Shown: in pieces, positions 17,290 through 25,983 of the stretch
How positions within the stretch are numbered: position 1 is the stretch's first letter
How the letters are laid out: every line of letters starts with the position of its first letter
DNA from: Rhodoblastus acidophilus
GTDB lineage: Bacteria; Pseudomonadota; Alphaproteobacteria; Rhizobiales; Beijerinckiaceae
Length of the DNA stretch: 64,000 bases
NCBI RefSeq assembly: GCF_025961575.1
Contig: NZ_JAOQNX010000021.1
Span: 36,432 to 100,431, forward strand
Direction of reading: 5' to 3'
The notes under the pieces: model-generated
The model's input: the letters and a program-made list of their open reading frames with translations, nothing else
What the model was told of the DNA's origin: nothing
Databases searched by the model: none
Translations under genes and position numbers: made by a program

Positions 17290-17414
17290 TATAGTGAACA
17301 AAATCTTGTGTCGGCGTCGTTTTCACTTTTTTGCGCAACATTGCCGGGGGCGGTGGGCGGGGCCCCAAAACTGCTGGAGAAATCTCCAATAGCTCGCATT
17401 GCGGCGCCGCGTGG

Positions 17415-17438
17415 ATGGCCGGGACGACGCCCGGCCAT
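17415..17438. repeat. Palindromic repeat, family B
   Basis: ATGGCCGGG ACGACG CCCGGCCAT has perfect 9-bp arms. This ATGGCCGGGAC...CCCGGCCATGACG type is widespread between genes in Hyphomicrobiales genomes (from memory). I see one copy in this window. Confidence 0.6.
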
Positions 17439-17559
17439 GACGACATGAAGTTGCATCGTCATGCGGACATTCGCGCATCTGTAGAACCGACTTCTCCCCG
17501 GACAGCCGTGCGCGAGCGGGGCGAGGGCGTGCGCTCGTGGCGTCACCACATCGCCTGGG

Positions 17560-19143
17560 CTAGGTCCAGAACGGTTTGGCGGCCTTGAACCCCTTCCAGG
17601 CCTTCGAAAGATGTTCGTCGGCGGTGAGGGCTTCGCGGGCGTGCCAGCCGAGCACGACGCCCGCCGCGCGCGTCGCCTTTTCGTCGTGGGGTTCGCTCAA
17701 AAAATGTTCGGCGGTGGCGACGTCGTTGTGCGCGCCCAAAATGTTTTGCGCATGCGCCGTGGCGCGGACGAAATCCGAGGCTGCGTCCTCGTCGAAGGCG
17801 CCGGCGAAAAACTCCGCGCCGTAGCGCAGATTCTTGAGCGCGATGCGGCATTCGTGGCGCTGTTCGTCCGGCAGGCTGGTCAGCTTGCGGCCTTTTTTGA
17901 GCGCGCGCTTGTGCAGCCGCTCCAGCGCCTCCGCGGCGAAGGCGCCGACCGGGCCGGTCAGGCCGCTCAGGCCCTCGGCGGTGAGCGCGTTGCGCCAGCC
18001 GCGCCGGGCGACGAAACCGCCGAGATCGAGCGCGAACAGGGTGGGCTCCGCGCTTTCGATCAGCAGGCGCGCCTGGGTGTAGGCGTCGGCCCGCCGCCGC
18101 TCCAGCACGGCGAGCAGCGGGTCGAAGGCGTGTTCGGGGAAATGCGGCTTCGGGCCGGCTTCGACGAGATCGCGCAGCACGTCGCAATCGCGCGCGGCGC
18201 CGAACGCCGTCGCCAGCACTTTGGCGCGCGCGCGAAAAGCTTCCAGCTCGGGGCAGGGGACGGCGCGCTTGAACATGGCGAGCGCGGCGCGCAGCCGGCG
18301 CAGCGCCACGCGCATCTGGTGGATGGATTCGGGATCGTCGCTCTCGCGCAGGCTCGCCCAATTGCTGAGGAAATGGTCGCGGGTGGTGAGGATGACCTGG
18401 GCGATGGCGGCGTCGAGGTTGAGCTCGCCCGACAGCGCGGCGATCTTCGCCTTGACCGGGGTGGGCGCGCTGCCGAGCGCCAGATGGCTGGCGCGCTCGG
18501 CCTTGCTGACCGCGTCGAGGCGCAGGGGCAGGGCGCTCGCGAGCGTGCTGGCGAAGGCGTAGAAATCGGTCTCCGGGCCGCTTTTCAGTTCGAGTTCGAG
18601 CTCGCGCAATCTTGTGGTTTTTTCGCCGGCGACGATCTCGCCCTCGTCGAAGGCGGCCTCGATGGTCGCGGCGCCGGCGGTCAGCAGCCTTGTGGTGCGG
18701 GCGATGCGGGTTTCGTATTTGGCGACCAGCGGCTTGTCGCCGACCAGGGCGCGCAGGGCGTCGCCGGGCTCGCCCTCGAACAGGGTGATGTCGGGGTCGA
18801 GGCTGCGCACCCGGTGCTCGATCTCGCCGCGGGAAAAAATGCTCTCGGCCTCGGGGCGCCATTTGAGCGTCATCACCGCCGGGCTGCGGCCGGAGCGGCG
18901 CACGCGCAGCGCCGTCTTCTGGCGCAGCAGGTCCCAGTCGGGCGTGTCGTAATAGACCGAGACCAGTTTTTTCGGCGCGGCCTTGTCGCCGTCGCGGCGC
19001 AGCAGCGGCGCGTTCAGCGCGGCGGCGAAGCCCGCGGCGCTCAGGGTGAATTTCAGTTCGATTTCGCGGCCCTCGGCGGTCGCGGGGGCGTCTTGCGCGG
19101 CGGCGGCCTCGCCGGCGGGCGTCTCGGGGGAAATGTCGGTCAC
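17560..19143 (-). CDS. CYTH-CHAD domain protein
   Basis: The 527-residue protein has an N-terminal CYTH domain. It shows EIELKF near residue 27, VYYDTP near 64, LRVRRSG near 80 and alternating acidic/basic strands such as ELELELKSG. A helical CHAD domain follows from about residue 230, rich in conserved His, Arg and Lys (SIHQMRVALRRLRAAL, ECRIALKNLRYGAEFF). CYTH proteins hydrolyse triphosphates, and CHAD domains bind polyphosphate granules. A role in polyphosphate or inorganic triphosphate metabolism is likely. It is followed by the WD40 gene, transcribed in the same direction about 64 bases upstream. Confidence 0.9.
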   Translation of the reverse strand: MTDISPETPAGEAAAAQDAPATAEGREIELKFTLSAAGFAAALNAPLLRRDGDKAAPKKLVSVYYDTPDWDLLRQKTALRVRRSGRSPAVMTLKWRPEAESIFSRGEIEHRVRSLDPDITLFEGEPGDALRALVGDKPLVAKYETRIARTTRLLTAGAATIEAAFDEGEIVAGEKTTRLRELELELKSGPETDFYAFASTLASALPLRLDAVSKAERASHLALGSAPTPVKAKIAALSGELNLDAAIAQVILTTRDHFLSNWASLRESDDPESIHQMRVALRRLRAALAMFKRAVPCPELEAFRARAKVLATAFGAARDCDVLRDLVEAGPKPHFPEHAFDPLLAVLERRRADAYTQARLLIESAEPTLFALDLGGFVARRGWRNALTAEGLSGLTGPVGAFAAEALERLHKRALKKGRKLTSLPDEQRHECRIALKNLRYGAEFFAGAFDEDAASDFVRATAHAQNILGAHNDVATAEHFLSEPHDEKATRAAGVVLGWHAREALTADEHLSKAWKGFKAAKPFWT

Positions 19144-19207
19144 GCTCAGGTCTGTCGCAGAAGGAGTTTGGCCATATTACCGGACTTTGCGGCAAACGGC
19201 AGCGATT

Positions 19208-20206
19208 TTATCCTTTCGGAAAATCCAGGACCCCCGCCGCGCCGCCGCGCGCGCCAAAAGCGAGGCGGGCGCCCTTGGAATCGAAGGCCAGCGCCGAAAT
19301 GGCGCCGCCGTCCGCCGTGTCGCGCACCAGAATTTCGGCGGCGTCGGTCAGCCGAACCAGAAGAATCATGCCGTCGTCATAGCCCATGGCGACCACCAGC
19401 GCGCCCGGATGGAAGGCCACGGCGCTGACCAGCACGTTGGAGCGTACGCCGCATTCGCGCGGGGCCTTGCCCATCGGGCCGTCTTTTCCCGCGAAGGGCC
19501 AGACGATGCAGCCGTCGGCGCCCGAGGTCGCCAGCCACTGGCCGTCGTGCGACCAGGCGAAGCTGCGGGTCTTGGCGGGATAGCCGGTCATGCGCATGTC
19601 GTTCTTGTCGGCGAGGCGCCAGCCGTGCAGGGCGTTTTCCTGCATGGAGGTGACGACGAAGCGCGCATCGGGGGTGACGGTGACGTCGAGATGCGAGCCC
19701 TTCCAGTTCAGCGGCTCCGGCTGGCCCTGGACATTGGGGAACCACAGCGAGGCGCCGCCGTAATGGGCGATGGCGAGGCGATAGCCTTTTGGAAACCAGG
19801 CGAGGCCGCGCACCGAAGAGGGCGCCGTGAGCGTCTTGATCTCGCCCTTGGCGTCGCGGGCGCGCACCGTCTTGCCCGAGGACCAGGCGAGCGCGCCGTC
19901 GCTTTCGCGGGCGGCGAGGGCGTCGATCCAGCCCTTTTCCTGGGCGATCGCCTCGATTTTTCCGGCGGCGTCGATTGAAAAAACCTTGCCGTCGTCGCCG
20001 CCGGTGTAAACCCGCTTGCCGTCGCTGGCGGCGGTGAGGATCGCGCCGTCCTCGTGGATTTTCAGGCGCGTTTCCGCGCCGATTTCGGCGAGCACGACCT
20101 CGCCATTGGCCAGCACGAGGACCGGCAGGCGGCCGAGGAAGAAGGCGCCGACGACTTCGGCTTTCGCGTCGATGGGGGAGACGTGCTGGGTCAGGGAAGT
20201 GGTCAT
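19208..20206 (-). CDS. WD40-repeat beta-propeller protein
   Basis: The 332-residue protein is built of about seven blade-like repeats, with phrases such as GLAWFPKGYRLAIAHYGG, SFAWSHDGQWLATSGADG and ALAFDSKGARLAFGARGG. There is no signal peptide, so it is probably a cytosolic scaffold. Partners are unknown. It lies between the DUF938 methyltransferase and the CYTH-CHAD gene, all on the minus strand. Confidence 0.82.
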   Translation of the reverse strand: MTTSLTQHVSPIDAKAEVVGAFFLGRLPVLVLANGEVVLAEIGAETRLKIHEDGAILTAASDGKRVYTGGDDGKVFSIDAAGKIEAIAQEKGWIDALAARESDGALAWSSGKTVRARDAKGEIKTLTAPSSVRGLAWFPKGYRLAIAHYGGASLWFPNVQGQPEPLNWKGSHLDVTVTPDARFVVTSMQENALHGWRLADKNDMRMTGYPAKTRSFAWSHDGQWLATSGADGCIVWPFAGKDGPMGKAPRECGVRSNVLVSAVAFHPGALVVAMGYDDGMILLVRLTDAAEILVRDTADGGAISALAFDSKGARLAFGARGGAAGVLDFPKG

Positions 20207-20234
20207 GAGGGAGTCCGGATCTGCGCGAAAACGT

Positions 20235-20858
20235 TCAAACGGGGTTTTGCGCCGCTTGGCAAGGGGCCCGGAAGATCAGGCTCAAATTGTTGGCCGGCAT
20301 TTCGATGATCTCGGGCGGGCCGAAGCCGTGTTGCGCGGCTGTCTCCACCAAAGCTTCGAGGTCGCGGACGCCGAATTCCGGGTTTTGCGCGCGCAGCCAA
20401 TTGTCGAAGGCGACATTGCTTGGCGCGGTGTGGGCGCCGCCGCGCTTGTAGGCGCCATAGAGATAGAGCGGGGCGCCGGCCGGCAGGAGTCTTCGGGCTT
20501 GGGCGAACAGGCCGAGCGTCGCCGCCCAGGGCGAGATGTGGACCATGTTGATGCACAGCAGCGCGTCGGCGCGCGCGATCGGCCAGTCCGGGGCGGAGGC
20601 GTCGAGGGCGAGCGGCGGCGCGACATTTTTCAGGTTTTCGGCCGCGATCCACGCCGCGATGTTTTTGCGCGCGAAGGGGTCCGGGTCCGAGGGCTGGAAG
20701 GTGAGGTCGGGGAAATTTTTTGCGAAATGGACGGCGTGCTCGCCCGTGCCGCTGGCGATTTCCAGCACGAGGCCTGTTTGCGGAAGAATGCCGCGCAGCA
20801 CGGCGAGGATGGCGTCGCGGTTGCGGGCGACGGCGGGGGCGGTTTGGCGAGGCTCCAT
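20235..20858 (-). CDS. DUF938 SAM-dependent methyltransferase-like protein
   Basis: The 207-residue protein has the SAM motif VLEIASGTGEHAVHFA and the segments FQPSDPDP and INMVHISPW that identify DUF938. Its substrate is not known. The ATG at 20858 gives the family length; a much longer open frame upstream runs through the omp gene and is spurious. It lies 28 bases upstream of the WD40 gene and about 31 bases downstream of the outer membrane protein gene. Confidence 0.85.
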   Translation of the reverse strand: MEPRQTAPAVARNRDAILAVLRGILPQTGLVLEIASGTGEHAVHFAKNFPDLTFQPSDPDPFARKNIAAWIAAENLKNVAPPLALDASAPDWPIARADALLCINMVHISPWAATLGLFAQARRLLPAGAPLYLYGAYKRGGAHTAPSNVAFDNWLRAQNPEFGVRDLEALVETAAQHGFGPPEIIEMPANNLSLIFRAPCQAAQNPV

Positions 20859-20889
20859 GGCGCCAGTATAGCGCCATGGAGCGAATTTT

Positions 20890-21615
20890 TTAGTGCGACG
20901 GGGCGCCGAATTTGTACATGAGGCCGAGCAGGGCCGCGTTCGAGTCGAAGCGGGTCTTGTCGGACACGCCCGTCGCCGCATTGAAATGCGTGGCCGAGCC
21001 GAGATCGGTGTAGCGGTATTCCGCGCGTCCGATGATGGTGTTGGTGAAGGCGTATTCCATGCCGCCGCCGACCGTCCAGCCGACGCGGTCGGAATTGAAG
21101 GTTGCGCCGCCGGGCAGGGCCGGCCCGGCATAGCCCATATTGACATTGCCGAAGGCGACGCCGCCCGCGGCGAACAGCAGGGCGCGGTCGATGGCGAAGC
21201 CGAGGCGGCCGCGCAGATCGGCGTCATAGCTGTGCGTGGCGCTGACGGCATAGGGGTTGCCGAGCGCGTCCGTGGCCGTGGTCGTGTGCTTGCCGCCGAG
21301 AATGGCGTCGCCATTGGCTTCGACGCCGAGGACCACCGACCCGAGCTGCTGGTTGTAGCCGACCATGCCGCCGAGCATCCCGGCGGTCGCGTTCTTGCCA
21401 TAGGACGCCGGGACGCCATTGGCGTTCAAGTCGCCGCGGGCGTTCATGAAACTGGCGCCGCCCTCAATGCCCGCGTAAAAGCCGGTCCAGCTGAACGCGA
21501 CCGGGACGGCCGTGAAAACGGGCGGCGGCGGCGGCGCCTTGGCCGAGGGAAGATCGGCCGCGCAGGCCTGACCCGCCCAAGCGGCAAAGGCGACGGAAAC
21601 GAGAATTTTGCGCAT
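20890..21615 (-). CDS. Outer membrane beta-barrel protein (Omp25/Omp31 family)
   Basis: The 241-residue protein starts with a Sec signal peptide (MRKILVSVAFAAWAGQACA, cleavage near residue 19). A proline-rich linker and then the barrel opening SWTGFYAGIEGG follow. It ends in strand-like YRYTDLGS and GLMYKFG. This is the small eight-strand porin-like family abundant in Hyphomicrobiales. It probably has its own promoter in the gap before 21703. Confidence 0.9.
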   Translation of the reverse strand: MRKILVSVAFAAWAGQACAADLPSAKAPPPPPVFTAVPVAFSWTGFYAGIEGGASFMNARGDLNANGVPASYGKNATAGMLGGMVGYNQQLGSVVLGVEANGDAILGGKHTTTATDALGNPYAVSATHSYDADLRGRLGFAIDRALLFAAGGVAFGNVNMGYAGPALPGGATFNSDRVGWTVGGGMEYAFTNTIIGRAEYRYTDLGSATHFNAATGVSDKTRFDSNAALLGLMYKFGAPSH

Positions 21616-21702
21616 GTGGCTCTCTGTTTTGACTGCCTGGGCGCGGGGGTCTAAGCCCCGCGTTCGACGGAAATATGGCGGTTAACAGAGGGTTAGTTTC
21701 GG

Positions 21703-22131
21703 TCAGCGCAGCGAAATGACGAGACCGCTCAGGTCGAGATTGGCGATCAGGCCGATCTGGCGGCCCTGCAATTCCAGCACGGCGCCCTTTTCGTTGGTGA
21801 GCGCGATCACCCGCGCGCCGACGACCAGGGCAGCTCCGGCGCCGCCGGCGCCATAGACGCCCGCGACATCCGAAGGCGTGCGGATGTGGGTGACCCGACC
21901 ATGAAAATCGGTCTTGGACAGGCCGAACACCAGGCCGGCGTCGACGCCGCCGACCGAGAGCGGGTAACGCCGGCCGTGGAAAACCAGGACGCCCGATCCG
22001 CCATGCGCGCCGAGGAACCAGCCGCCCTTGACGATGGTGAGGCGAATGGCGCCGCTGTCGGCGAGGGCGGGCGCAACGCCCAGGCCCATCGCCACGGTGG
22101 CGGCGCTCCAGAATCGACGCCAATTCCGCAT
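21703..22131 (-). CDS. Exported glycine-rich protein of unknown function
   Basis: The 142-residue protein has a signal peptide (cleavage after ALA near residue 24) and a body rich in Gly and beta-strand patterns: GGWFLGAHGGSGVLVFHGRRYPLSVGG, then AGAALVVGARVIALTNEKG. I associate this pattern with conserved exported proteins of Hyphomicrobiales, perhaps related to DUF1134-type proteins, but the family name is uncertain. It probably acts in the periplasm or at the outer membrane. Confidence 0.65.
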   Translation of the reverse strand: MRNWRRFWSAATVAMGLGVAPALADSGAIRLTIVKGGWFLGAHGGSGVLVFHGRRYPLSVGGVDAGLVFGLSKTDFHGRVTHIRTPSDVAGVYGAGGAGAALVVGARVIALTNEKGAVLELQGRQIGLIANLDLSGLVISLR

Positions 22132-22334
22132 GCCATGGTCTCCCTGTATCCCAATGCGCGACCATAGCCGTCAAACCGGGCGGCATTGAGGTTCTTGGAG
22201 GTTCTTGACGCGCTATTCACCCTGTCTCGGAGGGGTGGGGCGTTGCGTAAAATCCAACCGAATTTTTTCCGCGGGCGGCAAGGCCCTCTTCATCACTCTG
22301 GCGTCGAAAACCACAGCCGGCGCCGGAGCCGAAC

Positions 22335-22937
22335 ATGTCGTTACGTCTTGTCATCGCCACAGTGCTGCTGATCGCGGGCGTCCCGGCCGCGCAGGCGGCG
22401 AGTGCTCTGCCGCATGCGAGCGCCGCGAAGACGCTGGGCGAGACCTCCATTCCCTATGGCTGGGTGGATTTCTGCGGCCGGCGGCCGAGCGAATGCGAGC
22501 AGCCGGCGCTTCCCGCGCGCGATGTCAAACTGACGGATGCGTCGTGGAAGGCGCTGGATCGCGTCAACCGGCAGGTCAATGCCTCGATCGAGCCGGTGTC
22601 GAACCTCGACCATTGGGGCACGATCCTCGACCACTGGGATTATCCGACCGACGGCAAGGGTGACTGCAAGATTTTTGCGCTCGCCAAGCGCAAGCAGCTC
22701 ATCGACGCGGGCTTTCCCCGTCAGGCGCTGCTGATGACCATTGTCCGGGACCTGGAGGGGCAGGGTCACGCCATCCTAACGGTCGCCACCGACCGCGGCG
22801 ATTTCGTTCTCGACAATCTCAGCGACGACATCCGCCCCTGGACCGCGACCGGCTATCGTTTTGTCAAGCGCCAGTCGCGCGAGGACCCGAATGTCTGGGT
22901 GGCGATCGACATGCCGGATCGGGTGTCTTCGCGCTGA
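22335..22937 (+). CDS. Transglutaminase-like cysteine proteinase (BTLCP, family C93)
   Basis: The 200-residue protein has a signal peptide (MSLRLVIATVLLIAGVPAAQA) and a transglutaminase-like triad: Cys in GKGDCKIFALAKR, His in GQGHAILTVATDRG and Asp in FVLDNLSDD. These features, with WDYPTDGKGDC, identify the bacterial transglutaminase-like cysteine proteinase family, proposed to act in the periplasm. In other bacteria such proteins cut adhesin-type surface proteins, but no such target is near. Confidence 0.88.
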   Translation: MSLRLVIATVLLIAGVPAAQAASALPHASAAKTLGETSIPYGWVDFCGRRPSECEQPALPARDVKLTDASWKALDRVNRQVNASIEPVSNLDHWGTILDHWDYPTDGKGDCKIFALAKRKQLIDAGFPRQALLMTIVRDLEGQGHAILTVATDRGDFVLDNLSDDIRPWTATGYRFVKRQSREDPNVWVAIDMPDRVSSR

Positions 22938-22940
22938 AAA

Positions 22941-23699
22941 TCAACCGGCCCGGGCGCAGGCGCTCGCCTGATCGTCGAACGCCTCGATCATTTTGCGCGC
23001 CCGCGAAAGATTTTCCGGCGACAGCGCCTGCTCGGTGGCGCCCCAAAAGATTTTTTCGCGCGCCAGCAGCAGGGTGTCGGGAAAACTCCGGCGCACCATA
23101 TCAAAATCGTGGAGAACGGCGATGATGGTGCGACCCTCGTCGCGCCAGCGCCCGATCAGGGCGAGCAGGTCGCTCACGGTGCGCTCGTCGATCGCCGAAA
23201 AAGGTTCGTCGAGCAGGATGACCGGGGCGTCCTGGAGCATCAGGCGCGCAAACAGCAGGCGCTGGGTTTGGCCGCCCGACAGCGCACCGATCTGGCGTCG
23301 TTCAAAACCGGTGAGGCCCACCGCCGCCAAAGCCTGACGCACCTTTTGGGAGTCCGCCTTGCTGAGGCCGCCGAACATGCCGATGCCGCGCCACAGACCC
23401 ATGGCGGCCATGTCGAAGACGTCGATGGGAAAGCTGAGATCGATCTGCGCGGCTTGCGGCAGATAGGCGATTTTTTTCTTTTCGCGGCCGCCGCCGAATT
23501 CAATCGCGCCACCCATCGGCTTGACCACGCCGACCAGCGCCTTGATGAGCGTGGACTTGCCGGCGCCATTGGGGCCGCAGATGGCGAGCAGCGCGCCGGG
23601 CGGGATGGTCCCGTCGAGGTGATGCACGGCGGGATGGCGGTCGTAGCCGAGGGTGAGATCGCGAATTGTTATCGCCGGGGGAGTCAGGACAGCGCCCAA
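22941..23699 (-). CDS. Zinc/manganese-type ABC transporter ATP-binding protein
   Basis: The 252-residue ATPase has Walker A GPNGAGKST, Q-loop YLPQAAQID, signature LSGGQTQR, Walker B VILLDEPFSAID and the H-loop AVLHDFDMV. Sequence style fits the ZnuC/AztA/MntB metal-uptake group. The proposed start is a TTG at 23699, 6 bases after GGGGAGG. It lies inside the upstream His-rich ORF, giving a 16-base overlap in another frame. No permease or solute-binding gene is adjacent, which is unusual. Confidence 0.85.
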   Translation of the reverse strand: MGAVLTPPAITIRDLTLGYDRHPAVHHLDGTIPPGALLAICGPNGAGKSTLIKALVGVVKPMGGAIEFGGGREKKKIAYLPQAAQIDLSFPIDVFDMAAMGLWRGIGMFGGLSKADSQKVRQALAAVGLTGFERRQIGALSGGQTQRLLFARLMLQDAPVILLDEPFSAIDERTVSDLLALIGRWRDEGRTIIAVLHDFDMVRRSFPDTLLLAREKIFWGATEQALSPENLSRARKMIEAFDDQASACARAG

Positions 23700-23851
23700 A
23701 ACACGCCTCCCCACAGCAGGGTTACGACGATCAGCGTGAGGCCGATGCGCTGCAGGGCGGACAGGCGAAGCAGCGAGAAGCTGGCCTCGCGCGGGGCGGG
23801 GGCGTGGTTGTGGGAATGCGCGTGCGCGTGTCCGTGAGAGTCCGATGCCAT
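23684..23851 (-). CDS. 55-residue His-rich single-pass membrane protein
   Basis: The ORF encodes MASDSHGHAHAHSHNHAPAP, a linker, and one hydrophobic helix (LTLIVVTLLWGGVFWALS) at the C terminus. Six His in the first 16 residues suggest metal binding. It ends inside the start of the metal-ABC ATPase gene, so the two are probably translationally coupled and work together. The ATG at 23851 lies about 11 bases after GGAGAAGG, which is supplied by the edge of the intergenic repeat. I know no characterised homologue. Confidence 0.7.
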   Translation of the reverse strand: MASDSHGHAHAHSHNHAPAPREASFSLLRLSALQRIGLTLIVVTLLWGGVFWALS

Positions 23852-23862
23852 GCCGCTTGTCC

Positions 23863-23985
23863 CCTTCTCCCCTTGCGGGAGAAGGTGGCTCGCGGCGAAG
23901 CCGCGAGACGGATGAGGGGTTCGTCACACGGAGGCGCCCCCTCATCCGGCGCTGACGCGCCACCTTCTCCCGCAAGGGGAGAAGG
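23863..23985. repeat. Large intergenic inverted repeat, family C
   Basis: The arms are 26 bases each, at 23863-23888 and 23960-23985, and are exact reverse complements. Each arm is itself a hairpin of the CCTTCTCCC...GGGAGAAGG type. A second inverted repeat, GATGAGGGG/CCCCTCATC, lies inside. This kind of element is common between genes in Hyphomicrobiales (from memory). It separates opgD from the His-rich ORF. Confidence 0.8.
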
Positions 23986-23994
23986 AAGTCTCCC

Positions 23995-25602
23995 TTACGT
24001 TCCCGGTTGCAGCGGATGATACTGGAACATCCAGGTTTCCGACAGCACGCGGTCGCCGAGTTTCAGATAGGCGCGCAGTTCCACGGGGTCGTTGCCCTCG
24101 ACATTGGCGAGATCGAACTGCACGCGCCAATGGCCGGGCACGTCGTCGGGCACCGCCTCCATCAGGCGGTACTCGCCAAAGGTTCCGCGCGAGGCCTGGA
24201 CCTCGAGCTCCGGCATGGTCCCCTTGGGCAGATCGACCAGCGGCCCGCCCAAAAATTCGACCAAAAATTTGCGCACGCCCGGCGGGCGCGGCTGGCCGGG
24301 CTGGCCGCCTCGGCCAAGCCGCGTCGCCACAACGCGAGCGAGATTGGCGGGGAAGAAGGGTTCGTCCGCCTGCCAGTGCAGCCGGTAGGAGAAATGGAAT
24401 TCGGAGCCGGCGACCGCCGGAGCGTCCGGAACCCACATGGCGACGATATTGTCGTGAATCTCGTCATCGGTGGACAGCTCCACCAGATGGATCGCCCCCT
24501 TGCCCCACTCGCCCTTGGGCTCGACCCACAGGCTTGGGCGTTTTTCGTAATTCACGCCGTCGATGTAATGGTCGAACACGCGGTCGCGTTGCAGCAGGCC
24601 GAACCCCTTGGGGTTCATGTCGGAAAAGGCCGAGGCCATGATGTGCGGCGGATTGTTGAGCGGGCGCCAGAGCCGGCCGCCCCAGCCCGTCCACATGGCG
24701 AGGCCGTCGGAATCGTGCACCTCCGGGCGCCAGTCAATGGCGGTCGGCTTCGCGGTTTCGGAGAACCAGTACATCGAGGTGAGCGGCGCGACGCCGAAAC
24801 GCACCACATTGCCGCGCAGGCAGAAGGACTGGTCGATGTCCATCACCACGCCTTCGCTGCGCGTCATGATGAATTTGACCGCGCCGACGATTTTGGGGCC
24901 TTCGAGCAAAGCGTAGACGGTGACGGAATCGCCCTGCTGCGGCCCGATCCAGATTTTGGTGAAATCCGGGAATTCCTCGTTGCGGTCGGCGACCGCCGTG
25001 TCGAGAGCCACGCCGCGCGCGGAAAGGCCGTATTGGTGCAGGGCGCCGATGGCGCGGAAATAGGAGGCGCCGAGAAAGGCCACCCAGTCATTGGTATGCC
25101 AGTCGTATTTGCTCCCGTCCTTCGGCTCCTGGAAGCGGAAGCCGGCGAAGCCAACGCCCTTCGGCAGTTGGCGCGCGGGGGAATCGGCGGGCATGTCGAA
25201 ATAGGACTGGTCGTAGATGATCTCGCGCGCCTTGCCGTTCTCGACGACATGGATCGCCACCGCCTTCTTGAAGAAGCGGCCGAGATGGAAAAACGTCACC
25301 GGAAACCGGTTCGGCCCCGTGGCGTTGAGGGCGTAGTCGTTGTTGAAACGAATCTTGCCCCAGGCCTCGTAGTCGATCTTTTGCAGCACGTCCGGCGCGG
25401 GCGTTTCCGGGCCGACATAGGCCTCGCCGGCCATTTTCTTGGCCTGCGCCTGGAGCGCCTCGAAGGTGAACGGCTTTTCCGGGCCGAGTTTCAGCCCGGG
25501 CGCGGCGGCGATCGCGGCGCCGCCTCCCAGACCCGCGAGGCCGGCGGCGGCGGACAAAGCAAAGTTCTTGCAGAACGTCCTGCGATCGAAGGGAGATGTC
25601 AT
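23995..25602 (-). CDS. opgD: Periplasmic glucans biosynthesis protein, OpgG/OpgD family
   Basis: The 535-residue protein begins with a twin-arginine signal, RRTFCKNFALSAAAGLAGLG, and continues with the OpgG/MdoG fold: YDQSYFDMPADSPARQLPKGVGFAGFR, FLGASYFRAIGALHQYGLSARG and GWGGRLWRPLNNPP. These proteins act in the periplasm on osmoregulated glucans. Tat export is typical of OpgD rather than the Sec-exported OpgG, so I use opgD. A 77-residue membrane protein gene lies 16 bases upstream. No glucosyltransferase opgH is in the window. Confidence 0.88.
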   Translation of the reverse strand: MTSPFDRRTFCKNFALSAAAGLAGLGGGAAIAAAPGLKLGPEKPFTFEALQAQAKKMAGEAYVGPETPAPDVLQKIDYEAWGKIRFNNDYALNATGPNRFPVTFFHLGRFFKKAVAIHVVENGKAREIIYDQSYFDMPADSPARQLPKGVGFAGFRFQEPKDGSKYDWHTNDWVAFLGASYFRAIGALHQYGLSARGVALDTAVADRNEEFPDFTKIWIGPQQGDSVTVYALLEGPKIVGAVKFIMTRSEGVVMDIDQSFCLRGNVVRFGVAPLTSMYWFSETAKPTAIDWRPEVHDSDGLAMWTGWGGRLWRPLNNPPHIMASAFSDMNPKGFGLLQRDRVFDHYIDGVNYEKRPSLWVEPKGEWGKGAIHLVELSTDDEIHDNIVAMWVPDAPAVAGSEFHFSYRLHWQADEPFFPANLARVVATRLGRGGQPGQPRPPGVRKFLVEFLGGPLVDLPKGTMPELEVQASRGTFGEYRLMEAVPDDVPGHWRVQFDLANVEGNDPVELRAYLKLGDRVLSETWMFQYHPLQPGT

Positions 25603-25618
25603 GGGAGGCCTTGAAGGA

Positions 25619-25852
25619 TCAGCGGCGGAACGGTTCGTGCTCGACAGCTTGGCGCATGAAATAATAAAGACCGATGAAGCCGATCACGATGAAGACCACC
25701 TCCATCACGCGGCCGACGGTCGCGCCGAGCTGGAACAGGCCGCTGAGCGCCCATCCGGCGGCCCAGGAGGCGCCGACGAGTTCGGTGCCGACGAGGATCG
25801 CCAGGGCGATCAGGGTTCGGGCGTTGGTCCAGTCTATCTTTTTCTCGGCCAT
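25619..25852 (-). CDS. Small membrane protein, 77 residues
   Basis: After a short charged N terminus (MAEKKIDWTNART) there are two hydrophobic helices (about residues 15-33 and 45-66). It ends FMRQAVEHEPFRR. I do not recognise a named family. The ATG at 25852 is preferred to one at 25864 because the conserved-looking AEKKIDW start lies there. It probably forms an operon with opgD, 16 bases downstream. Confidence 0.65.
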   Translation of the reverse strand: MAEKKIDWTNARTLIALAILVGTELVGASWAAGWALSGLFQLGATVGRVMEVVFIVIGFIGLYYFMRQAVEHEPFRR

Positions 25853-25983
25853 GTCGCACTCCATCCCCTTCGTCTAGACCATAGCAAGGTCCCGCGCAAT
25901 CGCTCGCTGACCTCACAGAACTTGTGACGGCGCGCGATTTCAGGCACAACGTCCGCGCCATTCACTCTTGGAGTTTGCACCCT

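Larger units (their letters stand above)
17037..17559. other. Long intergenic region with parS-like site and repeat
   Basis: About 520 bases between the LysR gene and the CYTH-CHAD gene are more AT-rich than the surroundings. No ORF here looks coding. It contains a parS-like palindrome at 17274-17289, a GAAC-N7-GAAC direct repeat at 17285-17299, and a 9-bp-arm palindromic repeat at 17415-17438. Confidence 0.6.

Noticed and set aside
17132..17446. Minus-strand ORF containing MFHVKR in the 17 kb intergenic region
   Set aside because: FHVK arises from translating the parS-like palindrome; no ribosome binding site or family.
17611..19428. 605-codon plus-strand frame opposite the CYTH-CHAD gene
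   Set aside because: The minus-strand protein has intact CYTH and CHAD motifs; the plus-strand frame is low-complexity and unlike any family.
20859..21419. N-terminal extension of the DUF938 frame through the omp gene
   Set aside because: The real methyltransferase starts at 20858; upstream codons lie in another frame of a signal-peptide-bearing outer membrane gene.
24007..25614. 535-codon plus-strand frame opposite opgD
   Set aside because: Exact mirror length of the true gene, which has a Tat signal and OpgG motifs.
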